A stretch of DNA of 64,000 nucleotides from Phymatolithon calcareum (Eukaryota > Rhodophyta > Florideophyceae > Hapalidiales): NCBI GenBank assembly GCA_977006965.1, contig OZ345357.1, positions 1,798,001 to 1,862,000 on the forward strand. The letters are read 5' to 3'. Shown here piece by piece: positions 10,287-20,455 of the stretch (its first letter is position 1; every line of letters begins with the position of its first letter). A model generated the notes under the pieces. The model was not told the DNA's origin. It did no database searches and was given only the letters and a program-made list of their open reading frames with translations. Both the position numbers and the translations under genes were made by a program.

Positions 10287-10315
10287 GCGGGGTGACATGG
10301 GGTATGTCACCCCGC
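10287..10315. repeat. Hairpin, 12-bp arms and 5-nt loop
   Basis: GCGGGGTGACAT at 10287-10298 pairs exactly with 10304-10315. No U tract follows and no coding sequence ends here, so I see no terminator role. Confidence 0.8.
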
Positions 10316-10472
10316 TGGAATGACATTTTGAGGAATAATTTGGCCTCTTTTTTCATCGGCGGGATCGCAGGATTCATCCTCTGATTTCTCTCATTGCCCA
10401 ACGTCACGGCACCTCCTCTTCTGCTGAAAGAACGAGCCTCATCACTCGCTTTGTCCCTCGCGAGCTGCAGCA

Positions 10473-12060
10473 TACAACCCCACGAAATTAGTTTGCGAAC
10501 ACTTGGACCAATGTGACTAGCTACCGACACAGTGCCCTTTATGTGCACTATAAAGCCAAAAATAGTTCATCCTGCTCCCGCCTCTAGCTTTCTCCAAAAA
10601 AAATCCAAATAGACATAGCTTTACGCTCTCCACGAAAGAAAAAGTATTTGCGAACACTTTTTTCGCGCGAAACAATATGCGAACAGAAAACTTCGTGCGC
10701 CCGCCACAAGGCGAAACGGCAGTCATAGGTTCTGAAAAGGGCAAACATAAGTAGTGTGAGTGGTAAGGTAGTACCGTGTACGGTAACTCTATCTTTCCGC
10801 CACTGCATCATGGGTGGTGGACGGAAACTAACATCGGACGAGAAAGCGGTCATTCGTGCTCTCGGTAAAGAGAAACTGAGCATTCGGCAGATCGCAAGTC
10901 GCACTGGGCGCTCCGTTGCAGCTGTACATCGAGTTCTGAATAGTGCAAGTCGGCCTTTGTCGATGAAAAAACTGGGCAGACCACCAAAACTGTCCTGAAC
11001 AACAGTGAGATCGATAGTACGAGCAGCATCACAAGGACAAAACACTGCTCGCAAGCTCCGCGATCAGTTGCAGCTGAACGTTACTGTGCGCTGCGTCCAA
11101 CAAATTCTTCAAAACTCTGTGCATTTGACATATACATGTATGCGTCGCAAACCAGAGCTGACGCCCCTACACAAGCAAAACCGCGTTATATGGGCACGAC
11201 AGCAATTGCAGAGCAACCCGCGTTTGTGGCATCGTACAGTTTTTAGTGACGAAAAACGGTTCACCTTGGACGGCCCCGATGGTGTCAACTATCACTGGGC
11301 CGACAAACGTGTCCAGCAGCGCTACCAGAAGCGTCGGCAGCAAGGCGGCGAAGGAGTCACTATCTGGGGCTGCTTCTGCGCCCGCGACAAGCCAACACTT
11401 GTGTTTCTCGAGCAAACCGTGAACGCAGCTCGATACGTTGAGATGCTTTCGGAGCATCTAGAGCCTTTCGTGGAGTCAGCCTACAGCGGCAGGTGGCGTT
11501 TTCAGCAGGACAATGCACCTGCTCACACCGCACAACATACAAAAGAGTATTTTATGGACGCTCAGATCGAAGTTTTGCCGTGGCCTGCACGTAGTCCTGA
11601 CATGAACCCGATAGAAAATCTATGGGGTGATCTTGTCCGTGACGTGTACGGAGACTTTCGGCAGTTCGAGTACACTATTGATCTGATAGATGCAATCACG
11701 TCAGCATGGGATCGTATACTCCAAGAACGTTTGCTGAACCTCTTAGAAAGCATGCCGTCACGTTGCATGGAGCTTATTGAAAAGCGCGGAGGGACAACTC
11801 ACTATTAATCCACTTCTGGCTGCCCCAGGTGAGCGCCCAAATGCAACCGTTCGCATATTGTTTCGCGCGAAAATAGTGTTCGCAAATACTTTTTCTTTCG
11901 TGGAGTGCGTAAAAGTTGAACCGTTTTGGATTTTTTTGTAGAAAGATAGATACGGGCGCTAGACGAACCAGTTGTCGCTGTATTGCGCGCAGAAAGAGCG
12001 TTTTGTTGGTTGCTAGAAGGATTGGAGGAGGTGTTCGCAAACTAATTTCGTGGGGTTGTA
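10473..12060 (+). mobile_element. Tc1/mariner element with IR/DR ends
   Basis: A 1,588-bp element starting and ending at TA. Outer inverted repeats start TACAACCCCACGAAATTAG (10473-10503 and 12031-12060). A second, nearly perfect 57-bp inverted pair lies inside, at about 10629-10685 and 11849-11905. Each end holds two direct copies of TTTGCGAACACT, spaced about 155 bp (10492 and 10647; complement at 11875 and 12031). This is the IR/DR layout known from Tc1 elements such as Sleeping Beauty. The well-kept ends argue for a recent insertion. The single transposase frame has one stop. Confidence 0.93.
10810..11808 (+). pseudogene. Tc1-family transposase with one internal TGA
   Basis: ATG 10810 opens a paired helix-turn-helix N-terminus (LSIRQIASRTGRS), then GRPPKLS and an in-frame TGA at 10996-10998. 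The same frame resumes and runs to 11808; total length would be 332 residues. The catalytic triad is complete: D in VFSDEKRF, D in FQQDNAPAH, E in SPDMNPIENLW, with 34 residues between the last two (DD34E). It cuts and pastes the element at TA. The stop is one base from an Arg codon (CGA to TGA). Either the element is recently inactivated, or two pieces are made. Confidence 0.9.
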
Positions 12061-12774
12061 CTGCAATTGCTGTGAATCGACATCGTTTGGATTTAATAAC
12101 CCCCATTTAGCCTTCCCCTTTGAGGGCTTCTAGATCTGAAGCCCCCCTTTTTATGTTTATTGATAGAGTTATCGCTTCTCTCACTACAGCACTCAACTCT
12201 AAGAAACACTATAATTGTGAAGACACCGTCTTCTTCGGGGGTGCTCCACGTATAACAAAAGGACCTGCGCAGAAGTCCATGTACTGTGCGGGGTGCCAGT
12301 TCTATTGCATTTAGACGTCTTAAAGACGCCTTAGCACTTTGATAATAGAGTGATGAAGAACCGAGTGGCGGCATTTCAGCTTGCCAATTAGACCCGGCAT
12401 GAGTTCGCTTCCGTTCTCTTGCTAATGGTGTGATTCAGTTCCGTGGAACGCCTACCATTTTACATTAATCTGTGTTTTGTCACTTATTTCGTTAGCAAAA
12501 ATAGGCCCCAGTCCATTAATCTTCCCTCAATAAAAATGGCCGTGAGGAATTTCAAATCACTAGTCAATTTTGTTATCAGAACACTTCAAAAACTAATGAA
12601 TGCCTTATTACATTATGGATCTAGCAATCAGTGCTTCTATTATAAGCACGCTTCTTCTCTGTCTGCCGCTCGTCATTAGACGATTCCACGCGAAGCGACA
12701 ACCTCTTCCTGTCATGAAACTGACAGAAGTAGACACCAACCATGGGGCTTGGACTGAAATTAACGAAAAAAGAA
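12061..12774. other. Intergenic, no gene seen
   Basis: Between the Tc1 element and the hairpin at 12775. Open frames are short and unsupported. Nothing else recognised. Confidence 0.5.
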
Positions 12775-12832
12775 GTGGAGATTTGTAAAGTGCTCTCTGA
12801 ATAGGGGAAGAGAGCACTTTACAAATCTCCAC
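12775..12832. repeat. Perfect hairpin, 24-bp arms and 10-nt loop
   Basis: GTGGAGATTTGTAAAGTGCTCTCT at 12775-12798, counted as 24 bases, pairs exactly with 12809-12832. The loop is GAATAGGGGA. It lies just 5' of the decayed transposase region and could be a fold-back element or small-RNA precursor. Confidence 0.95.
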
Positions 12833-13010
12833 GAGTTGGACCGTCACGTGGCGCTAAACGAAACATTTTGGGTGCTATGTAATCCTCGTCAGACAGAAAA
12901 CAATTGGGAGCTCCCCGAAACTTTTCCCAAAAATCAGAAAAAAAATCATCCCAAAGGCTTATACCAGACACTACACTGCAAGAGAGCTTCGTGACCGGTA
13001 CCACCTAAGC

Positions 13011-14388
13011 ATGAGCGCTCGCTGTTTTCAGCAATTCCTACAGTCCACTGGCCATATGCACTGGAAGCTCATGAAGCGTGCTCGAAATTTGACTCTGCAT
13101 CACAGAGTGAGTCATGTAGGATGGGCGCGCGAGCATCTGCTTCTTAACGCAAGCAAGTAGAAACGAACGATTTTCAGCGATGAAAATTTGTTTTCTTTAC
13201 TTTTTCAAAGCGGTCACCAAGGCGTCCTTTCCAGCAGTAGAACTACGGAAGACTAATTGCGTGCCAAATTTTACCAGCGCGTCAAGCCCTACGGGAGCTT
13301 GATGCGTCGGTCCCGAATCGTGCTTGCAAATTCCACGGGCTTGCGTGCTGCGAAAAACGCCAACATGATCGGACGATTATCAGAAAACTTCAAGCAGAAA
13401 AATTTGAAGCTTTTTGTACAAGCTCCATGATCTTACGTTTTCCCGAGAGGCTTCCGCGGAAGCACTTGATTATGGCTTGTCACCATGTAGGACAAAAGAC
13501 ATAGAGAAAGTCATGCAGTCGAGATGTGTTCGTTGAGAAGGTCGTGGGTGGGCGGGGAGAAGAGAAAGGCATACCTCCAAGGCAAGACACGGGCAGGACT
13601 GGCGCGGATAAATACTGAGTAAAAGAAACTTGCAACGGGAAGAAATTCGCTGAGCGCGGTGTCGGTCGCACACCTTGAATGCCGTTGCTGGTAGTGTCGG
13701 TAAATGACAACAGTGTCGGTGCTTGAGGGAGGTCAGCGTACGCGAACAGCCCGACTGTATCCGCCGTCGGCTTCTTCGCTATGCTGTTCACAAGATTTTC
13801 ACCCATGAAAAGCGCGCTCTTCAAATAACGAAAAGAAGCTCAACTTTGATAACCCAGATGATTTTTCATACTGCTGGGCTCAAAAACGTCTTGGACAGAA
13901 GTATTTTCTCGTAGGCACCAACGTGGTGGCGGCGTAATGGGCCGATGCTCGCTTCCGTGGGGTGATAGGATGAAACTCGTCGGTAGTCCGAAAGAATGAA
14001 TGCAGAACAGTATGTTAGCTTGTTTGTATATGATTCATTGTCGTTTGAGTTCGGAGCGTATCCGAATGGCTACATTTCCAGCAAGTTGATTCCAGTTTTC
14101 ATCGGGCAGACTTCACCGAGGAGTTCTTTTTCGACTCGAACATAAACGTGATGCACTGACCCGCACGTAGACATGAATCCAATTGAAAACCTCTGGGGCC
14201 TTCTTGTACGCAACGTCTGTCAAAATTGTAAGCAGTAAGACGATGAAGTGGAACTCATCGAGTCGATCATGAATGCGTGGGATGAATTGGATCATAGTGT
14301 GCTTAAAGCGTTGATAGCATCGATGCTTAACCGATGTACAATGTTGAAGAAAAAGCACGACAGGCCTACAAAGTATTAGGTTGAGTTC
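13011..14388 (+). pseudogene. Second Tc1-like transposase, heavily decayed
   Basis: Translated pieces follow transposase order. Near 13011-13170 there is an N-terminal part with LTLHHRVSHVGWAREHL and TIFSDENLF (first catalytic D). Near 13262-13430 there is FYQRVKPYGSLMRRSRIVLA. At 14170-14388 there is DMNPIENLWGLLVRNV (catalytic E region) and a C-terminal tail. Stops and frameshifts separate the pieces and about 650 bp of unrelated sequence sits in the middle. It is clearly diverged from the intact element at 10473-12060, so it is another, older family. Confidence 0.75.
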
Positions 14389-14549
14389 TCTCGATTCTGC
14401 AGTAGGATACATTAAAAGTGGCCTTTCCTGGTAAAACACTTTTGCAGAACATGTCCGGATATTTTGGAAAATTTCAAGAGGTGACTTTAGGCAGAGAGAG
14501 CATGAGTCCGCGTCTATTGAAATAAGCTTCAGAACAAAACTCGTATTTG

Positions 14550-15064
14550 TTGTGAAATCAAAGTGGCATATTCTAATTTAGGTATCTGCACATGGCGACG
14601 CTTGAGCGACTCTTGCGGCTTTCGAAGATGAAATGTACAGTATTGGACAGGGCAACATTTCTACAGTACTTTTTGTGTCACTACACGTGCTCCCACCAGA
14701 AAAAAACCTGGTGTGATCACACAGAGTGCAAAACTTAATTTCTCCTCCCCACAATCACCTGGTGATTATCACCATGACTGTGCAGGGCGATACATCCCCG
14801 CTTGTACAGTTCTCGCACGTAGAGTACAGTACGAAAGAGAAGTAAACAATTTGGAAAACACAAATACGATAGTCGGGTCCGACGCTTCTCGCTGAAGTAG
14901 ACGACAGATTATGTCGACATGATGATGATCAAGATGACAAGTAGGTGGACAACATTTTGAAGCATCTTGTTGCAAATGAGATCACTTCACCGGATCGTCA
15001 CCAAGCGACACGGCTTGCTCACGAGCTGCAAGGGGACATAATTCCCCTGCCACTTCGTGCGCGG
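14550..15064 (+). repeat. Composite repeat R1, copy 1
   Basis: About 500 bp matching 62205-62755 at moderate identity with small indels, starting GTGAAATCAAAGTGG. In both places it leads straight into a LINE 3' fragment, so repeat plus fragment are probably one older element of about 900 bp. No intact frame. Confidence 0.75.
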
Positions 15065-15420
15065 TACTTGTTAGGTTACTAGCCGTGCTCGTACGCGGAA
15101 CAGGACCCCTCGGATTCTGCGAGAAAATGCGTTCCGCAATGGGGTCCAGGAGGCACAGAAGCACTTGAATATGCCCCTGTTATCTGGCCCCCAATCCGCA
15201 CTGCTGTGTACAACTGATGCTTTGTGGCACAAGACGATTAGCATATGCAAGCACCTCTTCGGAATCACTAACACTCACGGATGTTGTGCTGACCCCTCAG
15301 CGTTGGAACTGGCTTGCAAACATCCTTCGAATGGACGAGCGGCGCATCGTGCGCCAAGTGTTAATCCAGTGTTTTCCGCCGCCCTCAGAATCCCCACTTG
15401 GTGCTGTGCCTGATTAGCTC
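15065..15420 (+). mobile_element. LINE 3' fragment B (C-terminal RT region)
   Basis: Frame 15217-15417 reads RWNWLANILRMDERRIVRQVLIQC, which aligns with the fragment at 55352-55699. This is the C-terminal segment found after the reverse transcriptase in non-LTR retrotransposons. No RT core is present. It is the left part of duplication copy 2. Confidence 0.7.
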
Positions 15421-17660
15421 TTCAAACCCTTCCGCCTGCACAACGCTGTTAGAGTGACATGGGGAAGGGGCACAACAATAATACGAAACACATTCATGAG
15501 CCCTCAAAGGCAGTGCTTTCCGACATTAGAGAAGCTGTTTGGGTTCGGCCATGACACGCCTTAGACAGACTCCAATTGAGAGCACCGAGTCTAAATGGAA
15601 AGAGCTAAACTTCTAGAGGCAAGCTTAGAATCCATCTTGTTCGTTAATCATAAGGTGCTCCTTTTATCACAACGACCGAGGTTCAAAATGCACCGCGCAA
15701 AAATATTAACAGATAAAAAGTGCAGTGCCTCTGCATGCCATAAAATATATAAAAGTCAGCTAGTTGTTAAACGAAACACAACAAAATGCCGAAATCAACG
15801 TAAACTACTATACAAAAGTATATCTCCCGATTGCAATCACCGTCCACCGCACATCATCCCTCCCTCATTTCCCCGCCTGTCCCTCCACCTCCTTCACACT
15901 CACCGCGCTAGATCCACGCAGGAAAGCTTCATCCGGTCTCTGCACCCCCGAGTTTCTCCTCGCCTCTTCCTCATTCGCCCTCAGCATTTCTGCCTCCAGA
16001 CTGAGAAAAGCGCGTCCGGCCGCCGTCTGCAACACAGGGTTCAGAACTGTGCTAGGCGGCAAATCGCGCAACGTATCTCTCTGCCACTCAATGGACCCCG
16101 GTCTCGGCAGTGACAATGATGATCGTTCCGTACTCTGCGACGACCGCTTACTCGAATCCGTTGCAATCTTCGACAGTTCCAAACCCTCCACATCCGGTCG
16201 TTCAACCCCAGTGGCCTCTGCACCTGGAATGACCACATGAGCCCCGACAACAATCTCATCTCTTTCCGCGTTATAAAAACCACATTCCAAAATCCGGGAA
16301 CGACGTGTATGTCGTCGAAATCCCATTGCCTGTCCATCAGCCGAGAACTTCCTTCCCGTGCATACCTTCCGCTCCATCCCATATTGCTCCTCCGCCGAGG
16401 CAACAAACAGCGCATAGTCGACACGCATAGACACAGACGACGCCCGTTCCTCTTCCGATTCACAACACAAAAACAACGAAATATAATCCGTACCACCCTC
16501 CGCCACACCGGTAGAACTCGACCCCGCCAAAGTATCCCGAGGAACTTGCGACGCTCCCTCCCCAGTCTCCCCTGCCGCTGCAGCAGCCGCCGCCGCAAAA
16601 GGGTCAACCCACAACGACCATCGATGATTAGCAAACGACCTTGACTCCGACCGCACCCTCTTCCTACAAACCGACCAGTTAGGCACAACAATCGTAAACA
16701 GCATAGCGGAAGCACTACGTGTCCGAAACCTCAAATTCTTATACCATCTCAGTGGAAACAATCCTTCAAAAAGCACCGCCCTTTGATTCCTCGCATTCAT
16801 CGCCTCCCCTTCCGCCAATTCCCCCAATCCACAATCCGTAACCGCCGCCTTCCTCCACACCATCCCCTTCCCTCCTTCAGCCTCCCCTCGTCCAATCCTC
16901 GGCGCATGCACAAGTCTTACCTCCGCCCTGCGAATAAAAGCCTCCAACAACAATTGATAAAACTCATCAAACCCCGCAAAATACGCCGACCGCGACACAC
17001 GCACAAGTGCCCTATCACTCATAGTCGGAAACCGCACCAATCTCAACGCCGCCCCAACCTCCATCCTTCTTCCCTCCAAATCAACCGCCAGCCACTTCTC
17101 CAACGCTCTAAAAACAGCCTCTTCATCCCTCGGCATGAGATCCTGCACGCGCAGCACCTCCGCCACCCGCTCAACAGAAAGCCGCTTCCATTCCACCCCG
17201 TCAGCAACCTCTCCCAGCCGGCGCTTCACGAACGCACGACACGCATCCGTCGCACGCCGCAGTTGCAGCGGTGCCGCAGCACGCAGCGCCGCGAGCGCCG
17301 TATCGGGGCCAACGGACGCGGCGAGTGCGCGGTCGATATGCGCGACCGCGCGCGGCATCGCCAAGGCGGAGCAGAGGGCGGCAAGCTCGAGAAGATCGGC
17401 GAGATGCAGAGCGCGCATGGGGGACTGAACATCGTAGGCGAGTGCGAGAGCGGCGTGCTGAACGTGCGACGACGCCTTGGAGAGGAGCGGGGAGGACGTG
17501 CGGGACGCGAATGATTTCGCAAGGACGGGCGAGGCCGACGCGAGGACGAAGGAGTGCGCGAAGAGATCGGACGAGAGACGGACGTCGCAGAGGGTGCGTG
17601 CGGAGGCGTCTAGTCGCTGCGCCCAGAGGAGGGCGAGGGTGCGTGAGTGACCGTCCGTCA
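15065..17660. repeat. Segmental duplication, copy 2
   Basis: Counterpart of 1606-4445. The spacer is shorter by about 300 bp, and the BTB-type gene is complete. Both copies lie in the same orientation about 13.3 kb apart, with the retroposon-split gene and the Tc1 elements between them. Confidence 0.85.
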
Positions 17661-17670
17661 TCACGGACAT
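15865..17670 (-). CDS. BTB/BACK-type protein, intact copy
   Basis: 601 residues from ATG 17670. The frame is open a little further, but only to a GTG inside the CA microsatellite. Residues about 8-60 (LCDVRLSSDLFAHSFVLASASPVLAKSF) resemble a BTB fold: D..L......HK.VLA..S..F. Residues about 80-230 match a BACK-like helical domain (LSVERVAEVLRVQDLMPRDEEAVFRALEKWLAVD). The remaining 350 residues are unassigned. BTB-BACK proteins usually act as substrate adaptors of cullin-3 ubiquitin ligases; that role is inferred. GC-rich N-terminal codons contrast with the rest. Confidence 0.8.
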   Translation of the reverse strand: MSVMTDGHSRTLALLWAQRLDASARTLCDVRLSSDLFAHSFVLASASPVLAKSFASRTSSPLLSKASSHVQHAALALAYDVQSPMRALHLADLLELAALCSALAMPRAVAHIDRALAASVGPDTALAALRAAAPLQLRRATDACRAFVKRRLGEVADGVEWKRLSVERVAEVLRVQDLMPRDEEAVFRALEKWLAVDLEGRRMEVGAALRLVRFPTMSDRALVRVSRSAYFAGFDEFYQLLLEAFIRRAEVRLVHAPRIGRGEAEGGKGMVWRKAAVTDCGLGELAEGEAMNARNQRAVLFEGLFPLRWYKNLRFRTRSASAMLFTIVVPNWSVCRKRVRSESRSFANHRWSLWVDPFAAAAAAAAGETGEGASQVPRDTLAGSSSTGVAEGGTDYISLFLCCESEEERASSVSMRVDYALFVASAEEQYGMERKVCTGRKFSADGQAMGFRRHTRRSRILECGFYNAERDEIVVGAHVVIPGAEATGVERPDVEGLELSKIATDSSKRSSQSTERSSLSLPRPGSIEWQRDTLRDLPPSTVLNPVLQTAAGRAFLSLEAEMLRANEEEARRNSGVQRPDEAFLRGSSAVSVKEVEGQAGK

Positions 17671-17695
17671 GGTGCTGTGGGCGGTGGATGGCGGG

Positions 17696-17763
17696 CACAC
17701 ACACACACACACACACACACACGATGCGAGGGCGATGCGGATGCGCGATGCGCGATGCGATGG
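17696..17763. repeat. CA microsatellite and GATGCG run
   Basis: A (CA)n run of 27 bases at 17696-17722 is followed directly by GATGCG-type units to about 17763. It lies just upstream of the start of the intact BTB-type gene and may vary between individuals. Confidence 0.95.
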
Positions 17764-18622
17764 TATTGACCACAGGGAGTGGGAATGAATGTGGGCGGCA
17801 TATGGTCATATTGTTATGGAGATGATGGAATGAACGGATGGAAATGCAAGATTTTGAAAAATGGGGTGCGCACCCGTTTCAAATGAGGGTCATTCAGTCG
17901 TCGCAACGTCTATATTTGGATGAACGGTCCCCTGACTAATTAATTCATTGGAAGGAAGAATCTGAAATGGGGATTTGATCAACATCGACCATTCTTTCGT
18001 GCGAAGTGCGAAGTGCGAACGAACGAGTTCGCGCATCAGGATGGGCGATGGCGCGGAGGTGAATTTATTCCAGATGAGTGTACGGAGAGGGTGAGAGTTG
18101 AGATGGCAATACGTCAGCGATGCGGATAGATACGGATGTACTCGTTGTGAAATTACTTTATTATCCGTACGAGTCGCCCATGTAGGCATTGCAATGATTC
18201 ATCATGGCGCGGGAGGGAGGGAGGGAGGGAGGGAGGGAGGGAAGTGGCATGATCATCATGGCACTACCCTCCCGCGCACCGCACCGGCGCAATCCCCCCT
18301 CCATTTTACTTCGCCTTCACCATCTCCTCCCCTCTTGTCGCGTCGCATGTTCGCAGATCGCCGCCGTACGATCTCACGTGCACGACGCCCGCCCTCGACC
18401 GGGAACGGCACCGCGGCCGTAGGACACGGCAGCGATTTGCTTGCTTGCTTGCTTGCGTCCAGCCGAATGAATGCAGCCGGCATTTCGTGGCTGTGCGCGC
18501 GAGCGTGCGGGTTACATATGCAGCGTGAATAATGGGCCGGATGACGCAGACGGATGTTGTACACGTGCGCGCCGTGAGCAGACGGGTTTTCGACTTCCCG
18601 TTCCGTTCGTCCGCACCCCCGC
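17764..18622. other. Intergenic with simple repeats
   Basis: Contains (GGGA)n at about 18210-18242 and (GCTT)n at about 18436-18456. No gene recognised; the GC-rich stretch 18245-18600 has open frames on both strands but no domain. Confidence 0.5.
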
Positions 18623-19035
18623 CGCTGTAATAGGAATGAGTACTGTATCAATCAATGAAGTACCGAGCATTGATACGACTGTTCCCTCAAACAATGATAT
18701 ATCATAAAATATCAGCTCAGAACACTCGAGGACTGATATTCTCGTTTTCGCTGATATATAGTATCATTGAAAATTAATTGCCAGCAATGCAGATTGTACC
18801 CTATCATAATGATACACGTGTCTGACTGTTCTGTATTGCAGATATTTTTGAAAGAAAGAAAAATATTCTGACATTACACGTTCAACATGTGTGCTCAAAC
18901 GTGAATCTAGTGTCCATTACAGTAGTTGATACTTTTGGAAGGTTCTGATATTCATTGATATCGCGAAAGTGAGCCTGATAATCAACTGTTCAGTTGATAC
19001 TCGAACGAATATCAATGCTCATTCCTACGCTGTAA
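18623..19035. mobile_element. hAT-like MITE, 8-bp target duplication
   Basis: CGCTGTAA occurs at 18623-18630 and 19028-19035. Between them, 397 bp starts TAGGAATGAG and ends CTCATTCCTA (10-bp terminal inverted repeats). Inside, TGATA/TATCA motifs occur many times in both orientations. There is no coding frame. Small size, inverted ends and an 8-bp duplication fit a non-autonomous hAT-type element. The source transposase is not in the window. Confidence 0.88.
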
Positions 19036-19238
19036 CCAGTGGAAGGCGGTAAACAGGGTAGGGTGCTGACAGTGGCCAAATAATAAACGGGATACGCATC
19101 ATGAATTCTGGTGAGCACGGCGCGTTCCACTCTAGTCCGCGTCCGCGCGAACGTGGCCCGCTGTATGCTGCGGCAGCATGATGCATGCACCGCAGGGCAG
19201 TACGATTGTTCCGGAGGTAGGGAGCCACTGTAAAGTTA

Positions 19239-20455
19239 CTGTACAGGTCCCCGCGCCCATGCGGGAGATGTGTTGCGGGACTCGTCAGGCGATGATGCTG
19301 ATGATGCTGATGATGCAGTCGCTACAGTACAGTGTGTGCTTATGGTTTTACGGTAGTATCGCTACAGTACGTGTCCTGAGTGGCATCTTCGGGTGCTGGT
19401 ACTGTAGACAGGAGCATGCTGTGCCCATCATGAGTGTCACTAAAGTTGACCCTGTGCTTCGCTTGCGTGCAGACAACTTTCGCATGGGCGCTGCTGCTCT
19501 GCCGTTCGTTTTCACAGGCCGCTTGATGCAGCGGACGTATCGTTGTGAACGGTGCAAAAAGAGGAAAAAAAAGAGAGCGAGGGGAAAATATTTCTCCCGT
19601 TCGCTCAATTTTCCATTAAAATTCAAAAATTGGAGCAATGAGTTTTTCAAATTCGAGCTACAGTACAGTACTCTATCTGTGAATTGGATATCAGTAGTTT
19701 TCGATTGCATCGATCGGTTCAACATACAGTACAGTATCACTGCACTTCCTCCAGAGGAAGTGTACAGTAGTGAAATGTTAAACCGAAGTTTTTCGACTGC
19801 ATCTGCAAATTTATTGCTTCTTGCAGAGTTGTTGTAACTCGTGGATAATCAAAAAAGTGTGAATCAATCACTCACGCGACTGCACATTTTGAAAAACAGA
19901 GCCCCGCCAAATTGCAATCGACTACTGTACTGTACTGTATCAGACTCGAAGACAAAGTATGTATACGTTAGCACGCCTGCACTCTGACGCATGTTTCTGA
20001 CGAAACGACTTGTATTTGGCAACGCAGCACGTTGGCGTTCCACACACCACAGTTGAAACAACCTACTACTGTGCACGAAGTACAGTAATAGCACGACTCT
20101 CATTTGCTTCACCTGCATCATGCATGCATGCATGCATTCGACACAGATCATCTGCAGAAGACATACAGTACAGCAATTAAACAAATTTTCCTTTGCATCC
20201 ACTTTGGACACCACTTCCTGCATCATGCATCATCATGCTTGCTTTCCTTTAACATTTACGTAAAATTGCCTTGCCATCATGGCAACGAAATTACTGTACG
20301 TAAATGTTAAAGCAAATCGAGCAGCATCTCTTGCCCGCTGCTGGTTTACGCTCCCCGAAATTAATATAACGCAGCACGGCAGCAGTTCTCTTCTGTACAG
20401 TAGCCATGCTACCTCTTATTAGCGTCACTATTGTAATTGCACTATACTGTATGTA
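19239..20455. repeat. Cluster of TACTGTA/TACAGTA heptamers
   Basis: More than a dozen copies of TACTGTA or its complement lie in 1.2 kb (for example near 19239, 19321, 19357, 19396, 19659, 19728, 19763, 19923, 20083, 20164, 20292, 20395, 20445), often overlapping as TACAGTACAGTA. By chance fewer than one would be expected. Function unknown. Confidence 0.75.
20247..20312. repeat. Hairpin, 16-bp perfect arms
   Basis: CTTTAACATTTACGTA at 20247-20262 pairs exactly with 20297-20312. The loop holds a smaller hairpin TTGCCATCATGGCAA. The size is compatible with a small-RNA precursor or a tiny fold-back element. Confidence 0.85.

Larger units (their letters stand above)
9684..10472. other. Intergenic before the Tc1 element
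   Basis: No credible gene. A plus-strand frame 9887-10156 (89 residues) includes the repeat shared with 24130-24215 but has no known domain. The part 10180-10385 is GC-rich with a hairpin at 10287-10315 and direct repeats of TTTTTTCATC followed by GGCGGG. Confidence 0.5.

Noticed and set aside
10287-10315. Hairpin as a transcription terminator
   Set aside because: No U tract, no gene ends here, and intrinsic terminators are not used for such genes in eukaryotes.
17671-17718. Cys-Val repeat N-terminus of the intact BTB-type gene
   Set aside because: It is translated CA microsatellite starting at GTG; ATG 17670 aligns with a sensible start.
19178-19837. 219-codon plus-strand frame
   Set aside because: No domain, overlaps simple repeats and the TACAGTA cluster, biased composition; likely a chance open frame.
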